Under the pieces are notes generated by a model. That model was given only the letters and a program-made list of their open reading frames with translations, was not told the DNA's origin and searched no databases. A stretch of 64,000 bases of DNA from Fulvimarina endophytica (GTDB taxonomy: Bacteria; Pseudomonadota; Alphaproteobacteria; Rhizobiales; Rhizobiaceae): assembly GCF_003403015.1 (NCBI RefSeq), contig NZ_QURL01000001.1, positions 680,483 through 744,482 on the forward strand, given 5' to 3'. Positions 25,429 through 34,593 of the stretch are shown piece after piece (the first letter of the stretch is position 1; each line of letters opens with the position of its first letter). The position numbers and the translations under genes are program-made.

Positions 25429-26445
25429 TCAGCCGGACACGACGTTCTGGAAGAAGACGCCGAGATCGCTCGCGACCACCTTCATGTCCCAGGCATCGCG
25501 GATCTGAAGGATGTCGGAATGAGCGAGCTCTTCGCGACCCTTCATGATCACGCCGCCCTGATCATTGCCGGCGCCCGGGATGAGGCCGCTCCATGCGAAG
25601 ATGCCGATCGCGGTCGGACTGTCGACGCCGACGTTGCGGTCGATGTAGCCCATCCACATCGAGTTCTCGTCCACGATGTAGCGGAAGTCGTTCGGGAGGC
25701 CTTCGGCGGCCGCATTGTAGACCGAGCGAGCGGTCATCACGCGGCCGGTCGGGTCGTTGCCGAAGAAGATCGACTGCAACAGGTCCTCGTCGGCGATGCC
25801 GATGCGGGTGTACTTGATCCGGTCGGACAGATCCGCGTTCGTGCGCAGGTTCTTGCGAACGTTGGTGCCGAGAACCAGCGTGTTCGGCCGGAAGCCCGTC
25901 GCTTTGCCGGTGATGTCGATGTAGCTGTCGACGGTGCCGATCGGGTCCGAACCGTCCTGGTCGAACTGAAGGAACTCGCCCGCTTCGGGGGCGCTCGCAA
26001 CGCCCGTCACATCGAAACTCCACACGCCGGGGCGGAAGAACTTCTGAGCCCACGTCACGTCGCGCTTGATGAGCGACTTGTTCGTCAGCAGGCGGGTGCC
26101 GTTCAGATCGAGATTGATCTGACGGTTCGCCGGGAACTTGCGCCGCTGGCGATCGTCGATCGGGTGCTCGAGCGAGTACTCCTTGGCGAAGTAGTTGTCG
26201 TCGCTGACCGAATACCCGACCTGGGGCGGGCGTCCGCCGAGGGGCCGGTATTCCATCTCGTCACGCAGGAAGGCGCCCCGGTCGTAGACCGTGTACTCGG
26301 CCGCCTGGAGTTCGACCGGGATCAAGGATGCCGCCGCGCCAGCGACGTAGTTGCGATTGTCCGCGATGTACTGGACGGAATAGTCCGTCAGGTACGCATT
26401 CGGAGTGATGGTGCCGGAGATGTTGCCGGCTGCGGGGGTGGCCAT
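25429..26445 (-). CDS. Major capsid protein
   Basis: The 338-residue product (MATPAAGNISGTITPNAYLT) is preceded by AAGGA. It follows the decoration-protein gene and has the usual size of an uncleaved HK97-fold capsid subunit. Segments such as KVVASDLGVFFQNVV near the C-terminus and LVLGTNVRKNLRTN are typical of Mu/E-type capsid proteins. No N-terminal scaffold is fused, because a separate scaffold gene lies upstream. Confidence 0.85.
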   Translation of the reverse strand: MATPAAGNISGTITPNAYLTDYSVQYIADNRNYVAGAAASLIPVELQAAEYTVYDRGAFLRDEMEYRPLGGRPPQVGYSVSDDNYFAKEYSLEHPIDDRQRRKFPANRQINLDLNGTRLLTNKSLIKRDVTWAQKFFRPGVWSFDVTGVASAPEAGEFLQFDQDGSDPIGTVDSYIDITGKATGFRPNTLVLGTNVRKNLRTNADLSDRIKYTRIGIADEDLLQSIFFGNDPTGRVMTARSVYNAAAEGLPNDFRYIVDENSMWMGYIDRNVGVDSPTAIGIFAWSGLIPGAGNDQGGVIMKGREELAHSDILQIRDAWDMKVVASDLGVFFQNVVSG

Positions 26446-26470
26446 TGGATGATGTCCTTTTCTGAGCCGG

Positions 26471-26818
26471 TTACTTGGTGATGACGCAGATGATCTGGTT
26501 CGCCACGCCGCTCTCGCGGGCGACGGCGAAACCTTCGCCTGCCGCTGCCGACGCGACGGCGAGACCGTTCGCGCCCGCGGAAACTTCGCCGCCTGCCGTG
26601 ACGGCGCCGCCGAGCTTGACCTTGATAAGGCCCTTGCAGTCGACGGTGACGGGGTCTCCCTGCTTCGCCGCTTCGTATACGGACCCGGCGGGCAGATCGC
26701 CGGCAGCCGCCTTCACGTAGGCGCCGCTCGAGTTCAGCTTGACGAGAAGGAAGAGAGCTTCGGAGAGGTCTTCACCCGCCGGCTTCGCGTCCTTGAGGAT
26801 GGGCTTGGAAACAGCCAT
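26471..26818 (-). CDS. Capsid decoration / cement protein
   Basis: The 115-residue glycine/alanine/valine-rich product (VEVSAGANGLA-like region, residues 70-100) resembles capsid cement proteins of the DUF2190/gpD-like kind. Its place directly before the major capsid gene supports this. It would stabilise the shell after expansion. Confidence 0.7.
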   Translation of the reverse strand: MAVSKPILKDAKPAGEDLSEALFLLVKLNSSGAYVKAAAGDLPAGSVYEAAKQGDPVTVDCKGLIKVKLGGAVTAGGEVSAGANGLAVASAAAGEGFAVARESGVANQIICVITK

Positions 26819-26833
26819 GGTCGTATCTCCTGA

Positions 26834-27967
26834 TTAGGCCGCGTTGACGAGTTCGGGCTGCTCGCTGGCGAGGGTTTCCATCGCCTTCGACTTCGTGCAG
26901 TTGTCCCGCTTCATGATTTCCGAGAGTGCGTCTTCCCGACGCTTCCGAATGTCGGTGTCGCCCGCCGACCCCTGCCTCGTGCCGGAAAGCTCGAAAGCCT
27001 TGGCGAGCGTCGAATTGCCGGCCTTGAGCATGGCGTCGAGCGTGGCGCGATCTTCCTCGCCCATGCCGGCGACGGCCTTCAGCACCTTGGCCTTGGCGAT
27101 CGTCTCGCCCGGAAGGTTGCCGAGTTCGGCGTCGGCCCGCTTCGTCAGGCGCTCCATCTGCGCTTCGTCGGCGGCCGCGTCGGCACGCTTGCGCAGATCT
27201 TCCATCTCGGCTTTCGCCGCCTTGGCGATGGCGAACGAGCGGGGATCGGCGCGCTTGGAAATGGTCTCGCCGCCGTATTCGACCGTCTCGTCTCCCTCGG
27301 CGGACTTCTTCACGGCCTTCGCGCGGTCGTCGTCGGAAAGCGCCATGAACGCCTTCTTCTCGTCCTCGCTCATGTCCTTCATGTGCGCTTTCTCGGCGTC
27401 GGACATCTTGGCGATGGCTTCGAAGGTCTCGGCGCGCTTCTTCATCTCGTCGAGGCTCTTCTGAAGGCTCTCGATCGTGGGCTTGTCGGTCATGGACTTT
27501 GCTCCTTTGGTGACCGGGTTGGAGCCGGCACCGCCGGCGGCAGCGAGGAGCGCCTTGGCGACCTCGTTCTCGGACGCCGGCAGCTTCGAGCGCACGGCGG
27601 AAAGGAATTCGGAGACGGATGCTTCCACCTTCGACTGACGATCCGCATCCGACAGGTCATCGGCGTTGAGGATCGAACTGATGGACGTCTGGAGCGCGTC
27701 GACCATGGGCCACATTTCGCGATTGGTGACCTGTTCCCGATAGACGTCGGCGAATGTCTCGGCGCCGCCTTCCATCATGGACTTCGCGATTGCAGAGACC
27801 CCGGCATGAAAAAGGGCGCTCTCGGCGCCCGTGTCCTGCCCACCCTGCCCCGCACCGTTCGGCGGGTCGCCGCGTTTCATGATCGTCATCTTCGCTCCTA
27901 CCTGCGCAGGCCGATCGACCGCGCTGATTTCCTTGAGGGTGAGGCTGCGGATGATGCTCTTCGTCAC
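26834..27967 (-). CDS. Scaffold protein with possible internal restart
   Basis: The 377-residue product begins with a phage signature (LKEISAVDRPAQVGAKMTIM). It turns into a long charged helix (ESLQKSLDEMKKRAETFEAI and further KRAD repeats), as scaffolding proteins do. An internal ATG at 27493 (Met159, MTDKPTIESLQK) has AGGAG 8 bases upstream, so a shorter scaffold may also be made, as in lambda C/Nu3. It overlaps the protease gene upstream by four bases. Confidence 0.7.
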   Translation of the reverse strand: MTKSIIRSLTLKEISAVDRPAQVGAKMTIMKRGDPPNGAGQGGQDTGAESALFHAGVSAIAKSMMEGGAETFADVYREQVTNREMWPMVDALQTSISSILNADDLSDADRQSKVEASVSEFLSAVRSKLPASENEVAKALLAAAGGAGSNPVTKGAKSMTDKPTIESLQKSLDEMKKRAETFEAIAKMSDAEKAHMKDMSEDEKKAFMALSDDDRAKAVKKSAEGDETVEYGGETISKRADPRSFAIAKAAKAEMEDLRKRADAAADEAQMERLTKRADAELGNLPGETIAKAKVLKAVAGMGEEDRATLDAMLKAGNSTLAKAFELSGTRQGSAGDTDIRKRREDALSEIMKRDNCTKSKAMETLASEQPELVNAA

Positions 27968-28737
27968 TGCACGGCCTCCTTCGTTGCCGAACCGCCAATC
28001 GAGAACCCGGTGTAGATCCCGTCGCGGAACCGCTTGAGAAGCGCGTCGTCGTCGGGCTTGTAGGCGATCATCAGTCCGGTGTTCCGACCGGAGAATCCCA
28101 TGGCCTTCGCGATCTCTGTCGTCATGGGCCAGGCGAACACGACGGAGCCCGTCTTGATCGGCGTTCCATCGTCAGCCCAGACGTGCATGTCAGCGCCGAC
28201 GCGCTCAACCTCGCCCATGAAGTCCGACGCGGCCTTCAACATCACCTCTTCTGGGATATGGTCGCCCTGGGTGTCGAAATGATCCTCGCCGTCTTCCTTG
28301 CAGACGATGGCCCATCCGAAGACAAGGCCGAGACTGTCGTCGACCTTCAGCACCGTTGCGGCCTTCATGGCGTTTGATCGCGGGTTCAGGTCGATGTACC
28401 GAACCGTGACCTCTTCGTCGCCGGCCAGCCATCGTCCGATGATGCGGTGATGACCGTCGAGGATGTACGTCTTGCCGTTGAAGCCTGCCACGACGCCCGC
28501 GGGGCCATCCGCTTCGCCCTTCGAAAGGTCTGTGACCTTTGCCGTGTCGACCCGGTTCTGAATCGCGGTCAGGTCGTCGAACGAGAACGTCGCCGTCACT
28601 TGGTTCTCGGGATGAGTGATCGCGCCGAGCATTCGCGGCATCTGGTCGGGGCGCACGCGACCAAGCGCTTCACCGTCATAGGCGAGAGGCATCCGCGACG
28701 TCGCATCGTCCAGCGCTTCCAGTGCGCGTTCCGCCAT
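27964..28737 (-). CDS. ParB-like domain fused to XkdF-type prohead protease
   Basis: Residues 35-120 carry a ParB/Srx-like pattern: QVTATFSFDDLTAIQNRVD and YILDGHHRIIGRWLAG, the DGHHR box at about 91-95. From residue 128 the sequence switches to an XkdF-like putative serine protease (LGLVFGWAIVCKEDGEDHFD, GDHIPEEVMLKAASDFM, TGFSIGG). The protease would cut scaffold or capsid during prohead maturation. The ParB-like part may bind DNA or hydrolyse nucleotides, and its role here is unknown. AGGAG lies upstream of the start. Confidence 0.75.
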   Translation of the reverse strand: MAERALEALDDATSRMPLAYDGEALGRVRPDQMPRMLGAITHPENQVTATFSFDDLTAIQNRVDTAKVTDLSKGEADGPAGVVAGFNGKTYILDGHHRIIGRWLAGDEEVTVRYIDLNPRSNAMKAATVLKVDDSLGLVFGWAIVCKEDGEDHFDTQGDHIPEEVMLKAASDFMGEVERVGADMHVWADDGTPIKTGSVVFAWPMTTEIAKAMGFSGRNTGLMIAYKPDDDALLKRFRDGIYTGFSIGGSATKEAVQ

Positions 28738-28854
28738 GCTCCGTTCTCCTGTTCGAAACCGCCCGTCGACTTCCGAGCATGGTCATATGTCGCGAGAGGC
28801 TACGTTGTGAGCCGGGCGCGATGGTGGTGTTCAGAATGGTTCGGTTTTGCGCGG

Positions 28855-29913
28855 CTACTCGCCGATTGTGATGCGGAACGTGAAGGCGCAGCGGCACATC
28901 ACCACCTCGTCAGCCGGGCCGGCGGGATCTCGAGGAAAGCGAAGCCGCGCCCCGCCTGGCGACTGGAACTGCGCGTCCAGCCCCTTCACCTTCTGGCCGT
29001 TCATCAACCGGTGCGTCCGGCGCTCCCGCCCGTCGACGCTGGTCGACCATGTCTTCTCGACATCGTTCGTCGTCAGGTCGAGGGATTCGAGCGTCTGGCG
29101 CATGCCCTCGATCCGGCCGAGCGATGCGGCCTGCAGCGCTTCGGTGCGGGCAATATTTTCCGTCCGGTACTTCAGGTACTTCCGACGGTAGGCCTCGACC
29201 ATGCGGCCGATCTGGTCTTCCGTGAGTGGCTTGCCGCCCTCGGCCGCGCGCAGAACGGGCCCGTCCGATCGCTTGTCGCGAAGCTCGCGTGTCAGAGCCT
29301 CTTTCGAACCCGCACGAAGCAGCCGCTCATAGTTCGCCACGGCGGCGTTCTGCTTGTCGGTGAGGCCCAGAGACGATCGAAGCTCGCGGGCGAACTCTCG
29401 CGGTCCAGCGCCTTGGCTCAGCCCGTTGGACACGACCTGCTGGACGACCTCTCGCGTCGGCTCGCTGATCTCCTGAACGAGCCTTGCGCCTTCCGTCCGC
29501 GCCGCCTCCGCGGCCCGAGGATTGCCGCCGCCGAACGTCACTTCTACCCGAACCGGGTTCGGAACGTAGGGGCTGGCCTCCATCGCAGCGACGGCACGCG
29601 GGGCCTGCGCTGCCATCTCTTCCTTCGCGGCCTCTCGAAATGCTTCGGCGAAGTCCTCTCCGAACCGGTCGGCGAACTGGTCGAGATAGCCGATCGCTTC
29701 GTTCACCCGGCCTTGGCTGATCAGGTCGACCATGGCCTTAATGGTGGCTTCGTCCGTGATCCTTTGGACGTATTCGATGAATGCGCGGCGAAACCGGGCT
29801 TCCAGACGCTTGCCGAGATCTTCCAGACGCTTCCGATCGTCGTCTCCGTCATCGGCAACGTCAGCCTTGCGGATCGCGCTATAGAAGCCGGCTGGGCGCC
29901 AGGGGAAGGTCAT
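28855..29913 (-). CDS. Head morphogenesis protein (Mu gpF-like)
   Basis: The 352-residue product is helical through about 150 residues. It then shows the Mu F-like C-terminal signature: ENIARTEALQAASLGR, WSTSVDGRERRTHRLMNGQK and PDEVVMCRCAF-type ending (VVMCRCAFTF). It follows portal-proximal genes and precedes the protease, as in other phages. It is a minor head protein near the portal. Confidence 0.85.
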   Translation of the reverse strand: MTFPWRPAGFYSAIRKADVADDGDDDRKRLEDLGKRLEARFRRAFIEYVQRITDEATIKAMVDLISQGRVNEAIGYLDQFADRFGEDFAEAFREAAKEEMAAQAPRAVAAMEASPYVPNPVRVEVTFGGGNPRAAEAARTEGARLVQEISEPTREVVQQVVSNGLSQGAGPREFARELRSSLGLTDKQNAAVANYERLLRAGSKEALTRELRDKRSDGPVLRAAEGGKPLTEDQIGRMVEAYRRKYLKYRTENIARTEALQAASLGRIEGMRQTLESLDLTTNDVEKTWSTSVDGRERRTHRLMNGQKVKGLDAQFQSPGGARLRFPRDPAGPADEVVMCRCAFTFRITIGE

Positions 29914-29917
29914 GTGT

Positions 29918-30259
29918 TCAGCCCACCGGCCCGCCTTGGTTCGGCGTCCTCGGCATTATCATCGTGGAGATGGCATCCACGAGGCCAGACGACATCTTGC
30001 GCCCTGTCTTTACGTCGGTGGAAACCATCTCTCGCCCGAACTCTCCGACGCCGAATGTTTTCGGCTTCGGCATTTCGAACGTAACCTGATCTCGGCAGCC
30101 GATCTTGAGCGTGAAGGTAATACCAGCGCTTGGCGTGATCGGGTCAAGAACCACGTCCGTCACGCCGTCCAGGATGCTGCCGTCGTCCAAATAGACGCCT
30201 TCGCCTGGCACGACTTTGACGATCTTGCGTGTGGTCGGTGCGTTGTCCGCCATCGTCAT
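29918..30259 (-). CDS. Small head-region protein of unknown function
   Basis: The ATG at 30259 overlaps the upstream stop (ATGA). The 113-residue product (MTMADNAPTTRKIVKVVPGE) is beta-rich, with SILDGVTDVVLDPITPSAGI. It is translationally coupled between connector-like and head morphogenesis genes. No named family. Confidence 0.55.
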   Translation of the reverse strand: MTMADNAPTTRKIVKVVPGEGVYLDDGSILDGVTDVVLDPITPSAGITFTLKIGCRDQVTFEMPKPKTFGVGEFGREMVSTDVKTGRKMSSGLVDAISTMIMPRTPNQGGPVG

Positions 30260-30783
30260 ATCCCTTTCGAAAAGCCCCACGGCTGGGTCGCCGTGCTGAT
30301 CCCATCCGTCCCGCCTGCGAAAACGCCACCGATGGACCGCTTCACACCCTGCATCCCGCCGTTGACGAGATAGGCCCCGATCATCGCCAACACGTTCGCG
30401 GGCAGAACGCCCCTCGGCGCCGAACTGGCGGCCGTCTGATGGTATTCGATCTCGACGCTTGCCGCCTTGAGCCGCTTGATCGGGCCACTCGCCTCGCCGG
30501 TCAGAATGCTTTCGTCCGCATCCTCGCCGGCCAGCGAGCCCGCAATGACGATGGAGGCGTTCACAATGTCCACGATGGATTCGCGCTCGGCGAAGGTCTG
30601 GTATCCGCTCTTCCACCGCTGGCGATCAAGAGCTCGGGTCGCCTCGACCAGCCGAATGGCCTTCTCGTCGTCAGAGAGCGCCGCCCACGCGGATCTGGCA
30701 AGAGATGCGGCGAGATATGCGTCGGCGGTCTGCACGTCGCTGTAGACCGGATATTCGTTGCCGGAGATGGTGGCGGTCGGCAT
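30256..30783 (-). CDS. DnaT-like / head-tail connector family protein
   Basis: Start 30783 overlaps the upstream stop (TGATG). The 175-residue product begins MPTATISGNEYPVYSDVQTA and continues YLAASLARSAWAALSDDEKA. This pattern is annotated in phages as a putative DnaT-like domain. In this position, after the portal, the helical adaptor role of connector proteins is more likely than DNA replication. Assignment is from pattern recognition. Confidence 0.65.
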   Translation of the reverse strand: MPTATISGNEYPVYSDVQTADAYLAASLARSAWAALSDDEKAIRLVEATRALDRQRWKSGYQTFAERESIVDIVNASIVIAGSLAGEDADESILTGEASGPIKRLKAASVEIEYHQTAASSAPRGVLPANVLAMIGAYLVNGGMQGVKRSIGGVFAGGTDGISTATQPWGFSKGI

Positions 30784-31106
30784 CAGATACTTCCCATCAT
30801 CAAGAGGATCGCCAACCAGACCGCTTTGCAGGCGATGTGCAGCGCCTGGTCGGTCGCGAAAGACGTGCGGCTCCACACCTTGTTCTCATCGATGATCGCA
30901 TGGGCGATCCATTCCGCGATCCCGAGACCGACGGACCCGGTGACGATCGCGACCGCCCCGCCATGGATGCCGGCGTGAGCGATCAGATGGTAGGCGCGCA
31001 GCGGACCGTTCTGCTTGGCCGTCGCAAGGAAATCTCCCTGCAGCGGATAGTCAGCGACCCAATGCGCGGCGAGAAGCATCAGGCCGACGAACGCGACATC
31101 GGCCAT
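30783..31106 (-). CDS. DUF3307-type membrane protein within the head operon
   Basis: ATG 31106 overlaps the portal stop (TGATG). The 107-residue product has about three membrane segments and the DUF3307 signature AHWVADYPLQGDFLA followed by HLIAHAGIHGG and IIDENKVW. A polytopic membrane protein is unexpected between portal and connector genes. It may be cargo acting on the host envelope. Function of the family is unknown. Confidence 0.7.
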   Translation of the reverse strand: MADVAFVGLMLLAAHWVADYPLQGDFLATAKQNGPLRAYHLIAHAGIHGGAVAIVTGSVGLGIAEWIAHAIIDENKVWSRTSFATDQALHIACKAVWLAILLMMGSI

Positions 31107-32464
31107 CACACCACCTCCTGCACTTCGACCTTCGGCACGCCCATGAGACCGCGGACGTGGTTGATGGCTGGGTCATCGGGAAGCATCACGCCGCCTGCTT
31201 GGGCAAGATCGCGCAAGGCCGTAGTGACCTCCTCGACCGTCCGATGATCGACCTTCTCAGCCACCAGCGAGGGCTTCAGCGCCTCATCGAACCCGTTCAA
31301 CCGCCACAGCGGATCGCGGAAGTCCTTGTTGAAGGCGTCCACGATGTCGTCGAGAACGCTGTTCGCGGCCAGAATCAGGTTCGACGTCCGGTCCTTCGAC
31401 AGGGCCAGCGAGCCCGAGCCGTCCGACCCGAGGACCATGCCTTCCGTCCCGAAGATGCGGGCGATCTCGAAGTTCAGGTCCCGCTTGGCTTCCCTCATCT
31501 CGGAAAGCCCAGGGGCCGGACCTTCGAGAAGCTTCACCTCCCACTGCCGGGTTGCCGACGGCTTCTCGCTGCCGTCCGTCTCCGCGCTGAAATACGGCGT
31601 CGAATCCAGCACCGCGCCGGTGGACGAGCCCTTGAGCTGCATCGTGACGAAGTTCTTCATTGCTTCGAGCGGGGCCTTGATGCCCGCCCGCTGCTTCTTG
31701 GCGTCTTCGCCGTCGTCGCCGTCGAGTTCCATCAGCGCATCATTGATCGCACCCATGGGGGCGTAGCCGATCGGGATGCCGCGAAGGTCGCGCTCGAAAC
31801 CCTGTTGCTCCAAGGCCTGATAGGCCTTCAGCCGGGTGGCCGGCTCGACCGCGTGCCGCAGAAGACCGAGCCCGTCCGGCGCGTCCGTCAACAGGTTGTC
31901 CACAAGGTAGACACACTTCTCGCGGGGCAGGTAATGCGTCGTGCCATCCGGCGCCCGCTGGACGATGCCGATCACCGAGCCGCGTTCGTCCAGATCCCAT
32001 CGCTCGACCGTCGCCTGCGGCCGGTTCTCGATCGTGCGGAAGACGATCGTGCCATCACCCCGTCGTTGCGCGGCCCATTCCTGCACAGAGAAGCCGTAAT
32101 AGCGCGCCGTGACCGCCCGGGCGACGATGGTCGACCAAGACTGATCCGGCGCTTCCATCGCCTTCTCAAGCCATTCAGCGGCCGCCTTTGCGTCCTCGCT
32201 GTCTTCGTCCGATGCCGTGGCCGACCACGCCGCCTTCGTGACGAGAGCGGTGAAATAGCGGATCGACGCCGCGACCACCGGGCAGTTGACCGCGATGTCG
32301 TCGTAGGTCCGCCACTTGTTCGGACCGATCAGGGACGGGTTTCGCTCCGCCGTCGCGATCCAGCCGCCATAGATCTGCGTGCCGGAAACGCCCTGTTCCG
32401 AGAACGGCTTTGCCCGCTCCCGGTTGATGCCGAGGAACGAGGCGATGCGTGATCCGATCGCCAT
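31106..32464 (-). CDS. Portal protein (DUF935 / Mu gp29-like)
   Basis: The 452-residue product has WSTIVARAVTARYYGFSVQE, QATVERWDLDERGSVIGIVQ and FNKDFRDPLWRLNGF, as expected for DUF935 portal proteins. It lies directly after the large terminase. It forms the dodecameric ring through which DNA is packaged. Confidence 0.85.
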   Translation of the reverse strand: MAIGSRIASFLGINRERAKPFSEQGVSGTQIYGGWIATAERNPSLIGPNKWRTYDDIAVNCPVVAASIRYFTALVTKAAWSATASDEDSEDAKAAAEWLEKAMEAPDQSWSTIVARAVTARYYGFSVQEWAAQRRGDGTIVFRTIENRPQATVERWDLDERGSVIGIVQRAPDGTTHYLPREKCVYLVDNLLTDAPDGLGLLRHAVEPATRLKAYQALEQQGFERDLRGIPIGYAPMGAINDALMELDGDDGEDAKKQRAGIKAPLEAMKNFVTMQLKGSSTGAVLDSTPYFSAETDGSEKPSATRQWEVKLLEGPAPGLSEMREAKRDLNFEIARIFGTEGMVLGSDGSGSLALSKDRTSNLILAANSVLDDIVDAFNKDFRDPLWRLNGFDEALKPSLVAEKVDHRTVEEVTTALRDLAQAGGVMLPDDPAINHVRGLMGVPKVEVQEVV

Positions 32465-32467
32465 GCG

Positions 32468-34015
32468 TTATCCTTCGATCAGTGCGAAGCCGAGGCCGAG
32501 GCGGCGTTTTGCAGGCGCGGTCGCCAAGCGTCCGAATGCCCCCGAACTGGCGTCGACCTGATCTTTGAAGGAACCGCCGGGGAAGAGGCAGAGCTCGTCG
32601 AGATAATCGGAGTTCCAGTCGCCTTCGACGAGGTAGACGTTGCCGGCCTCGCACTGGACCGAGAACGGTTCGGCGCGGGTTACCTTGTCCCCGGTCTCCG
32701 GCTCGGCTCGAGCGACGAATCCGGAGAGCATTGCGATCATGTCCTGCGCCTGCACCTTGCCGGCCTGGCCTGGATCCTGAGGAAGGCTGATCATCGTGTC
32801 CCTTCCGTCCAGTTCTGCCGTTGCCTTGATGAGGGAGCGGACCCTGTTGCCTTCGTCCTGCGTCTTCACGACGTGGCCGACGATGTAGGAGCCGTCAGGG
32901 GCCCGCCCGAGCTTCACGCCGGCTGTGCGTGCCGCTGTGGCCTTCCGTGTCGCGGCAAGGTCCCAATGCCGGACCCATCGCGTTCCTGCCGGCGCCTGCC
33001 GGATCAGTTTGCCTTCGAACCACGCTCGCTTGAACATGCCGCCTTCGCGCGGGGTCGGGCGCTGCTGATACTGGCCCGCATAGGCATAAGCGCCCATGTC
33101 GCGCTTCAGGTTCTCGACTGTCGGCCGAGAGAAGCGAACCGCGTCCAGCAAGTCGCCTTCATCCCGCCGCGGATCCGCGAACCCGATCGCCGTCGCGCAG
33201 GCTCGTTCCGGCTCGAACTCCATCGGCAGCATCAGGTGGACGTAATCCATGCCCAGGCGCTCGATCACGCCCGAGATATCGTCCTGATGAAGCCTCTGCA
33301 TGATGACGACGATCGCGGACTTCTCCTGATCGTTGAGGCGGTTCTGCGCGCCCTCTCGAAACTTACGGGTCGTCGCCTTCCGCTCCGCATCGCTCTCGGC
33401 CGTCTCCGTCGAGTGCGGATCGTCGATGACCAGCCGGTCGCCGCGTTGCGATGTCAGGGAGCCGAACGGCACCCCTTCCCGCGTTCCGGTTGCGCTGTTC
33501 GCGAACGACGTCTCGCCGGTCCTCGTCAGCTTCACTTCGGGCCAGAGGCCCTGATACCAATCCGACAGCATCAGGTCCCGGCACTTGCGGGTGTCGCGCT
33601 TCACCGGCCCATCGTTGAACGATGTCGTCAGGTATCGGAGCGAGGCCAGTCCCTTCGGGCCCCATTCCCATGCCTGAAAGAACACTGAGGCGATGAGGGA
33701 CTTTGAAGACCCGGGCGGCACGTTGATGAGGAGCCGATTGATCCGGCCGTCTGTCACCGCCTCAAGATGCGAACAGATCGCCTCGATATGCCAGCCATGG
33801 ACGTAGGGCCGCGTAGGCTCAAGAACGTGCCAGGCCTCACGGATGAAGCCCGACAGCGTCCGGCACCGAGCCCGGATCCGTTCCGCGTCCTGGGCGATGC
33901 GTTGGCGTTCTGCCTCAGCCTTACGCCGCTCCTTCTCCGCTCGGATCGCCTTCAGCATCACCGCCGGCGGCACTGGCAAGCGTACCGAAGAGAGCTTCGA
34001 GGCGTTCGATGTCAT
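32468..34015 (-). CDS. terL: Terminase large subunit
   Basis: The 515-residue product has an ATPase Walker A variant NVPPGSSKS (about 96-104) and a Walker B-like LVIDDPH (about 194-200). An RNase H-like nuclease half follows, with RHWDLAATRKA as the first acidic motif and DELCLFPGGSFKDQVDASSG near the C-terminus. The frame overlaps the small-terminase gene by 95 bases; an ATG at 33958 would shorten the overlap. It drives DNA packaging. Confidence 0.9.
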   Translation of the reverse strand: MTSNASKLSSVRLPVPPAVMLKAIRAEKERRKAEAERQRIAQDAERIRARCRTLSGFIREAWHVLEPTRPYVHGWHIEAICSHLEAVTDGRINRLLINVPPGSSKSLIASVFFQAWEWGPKGLASLRYLTTSFNDGPVKRDTRKCRDLMLSDWYQGLWPEVKLTRTGETSFANSATGTREGVPFGSLTSQRGDRLVIDDPHSTETAESDAERKATTRKFREGAQNRLNDQEKSAIVVIMQRLHQDDISGVIERLGMDYVHLMLPMEFEPERACATAIGFADPRRDEGDLLDAVRFSRPTVENLKRDMGAYAYAGQYQQRPTPREGGMFKRAWFEGKLIRQAPAGTRWVRHWDLAATRKATAARTAGVKLGRAPDGSYIVGHVVKTQDEGNRVRSLIKATAELDGRDTMISLPQDPGQAGKVQAQDMIAMLSGFVARAEPETGDKVTRAEPFSVQCEAGNVYLVEGDWNSDYLDELCLFPGGSFKDQVDASSGAFGRLATAPAKRRLGLGFALIEG

Positions 34016-34295
34016 CTTCGCTCATGTTCGTCAGGTCGACGGATTGGATTGGACCACCGTTCGGGCCGGAATGCTGCATGCTCGCGAGCTTCGGGTGAAC
34101 ATACGGGGCAGCGGCAATCGCCATGCGGTCTCGGCGCTCACCGTCCGCCGCTTCGCTCCGCATGACCTTGAGCATGTATTCGAGCGGGGTCATGCCGCTC
34201 TGCGCGATCTCTCTCTCGCGCTTGGCCGTCGCCTTGTTCGGAGTGCCCTTCTTTCGGCCGCCGGTCTTTGGCGAGCCGGGTTTCCTGCCGGCCAT
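33921..34295 (-). CDS. Terminase small subunit-like protein
   Basis: The 124-residue product starts with the basic GRKPGSPKTGGRKKGTPNKA found in DUF5681-type and small-terminase-like proteins. It has an acidic C-terminal half (LTNMSEDDIERLEALFGTL). It is immediately upstream of and overlaps the large terminase, so a packaging-site recognition role is likely. No clear helix-turn-helix is seen. Confidence 0.65.
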   Translation of the reverse strand: MAGRKPGSPKTGGRKKGTPNKATAKREREIAQSGMTPLEYMLKVMRSEAADGERRDRMAIAAAPYVHPKLASMQHSGPNGGPIQSVDLTNMSEDDIERLEALFGTLASAAGGDAEGDPSGEGAA

Positions 34296-34409
34296 TTCTA
34301 CCCGCTTTCTACTGTCGAAACCGTCGCCTCACCTCTTACGGCTGGCGAAAATCACTCTTTGAAGGTATCCTATGAGGGTCGCACGAATATCACCGTATCA
34401 GGGATTTGC

Positions 34410-34592
34410 ATGACCCCCGAAGAGATGAAAGCCGCCCTTAAGTCGCTTGGCTGGTCGCAGAAGGATCTCGCCGCCCGCGTCTACGTCCACGAGAACACCG
34501 TGTCGCTATGGTCGAAGGGGCAGCGATCGGTTCCAGGCCCTGTCCGCGCCTATCTTGATCTGGCCGTCGCCGTGAAGGCGCTGGGCGTGTGA
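34410..34592 (+). CDS. Small XRE-type helix-turn-helix regulator
   Basis: The 60-residue product MTPEEMKAALKSLGWSQKDL is a single XRE domain (WSQKDLAARVYVHENTVSLW is the helix-turn-helix). It has AGGGA before the ATG and diverges from the small terminase, with an AT-richer 114-bp gap between. It may control late gene expression or the structured region downstream. Confidence 0.75.
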   Translation: MTPEEMKAALKSLGWSQKDLAARVYVHENTVSLWSKGQRSVPGPVRAYLDLAVAVKALGV

Positions 34593-34593
34593 G

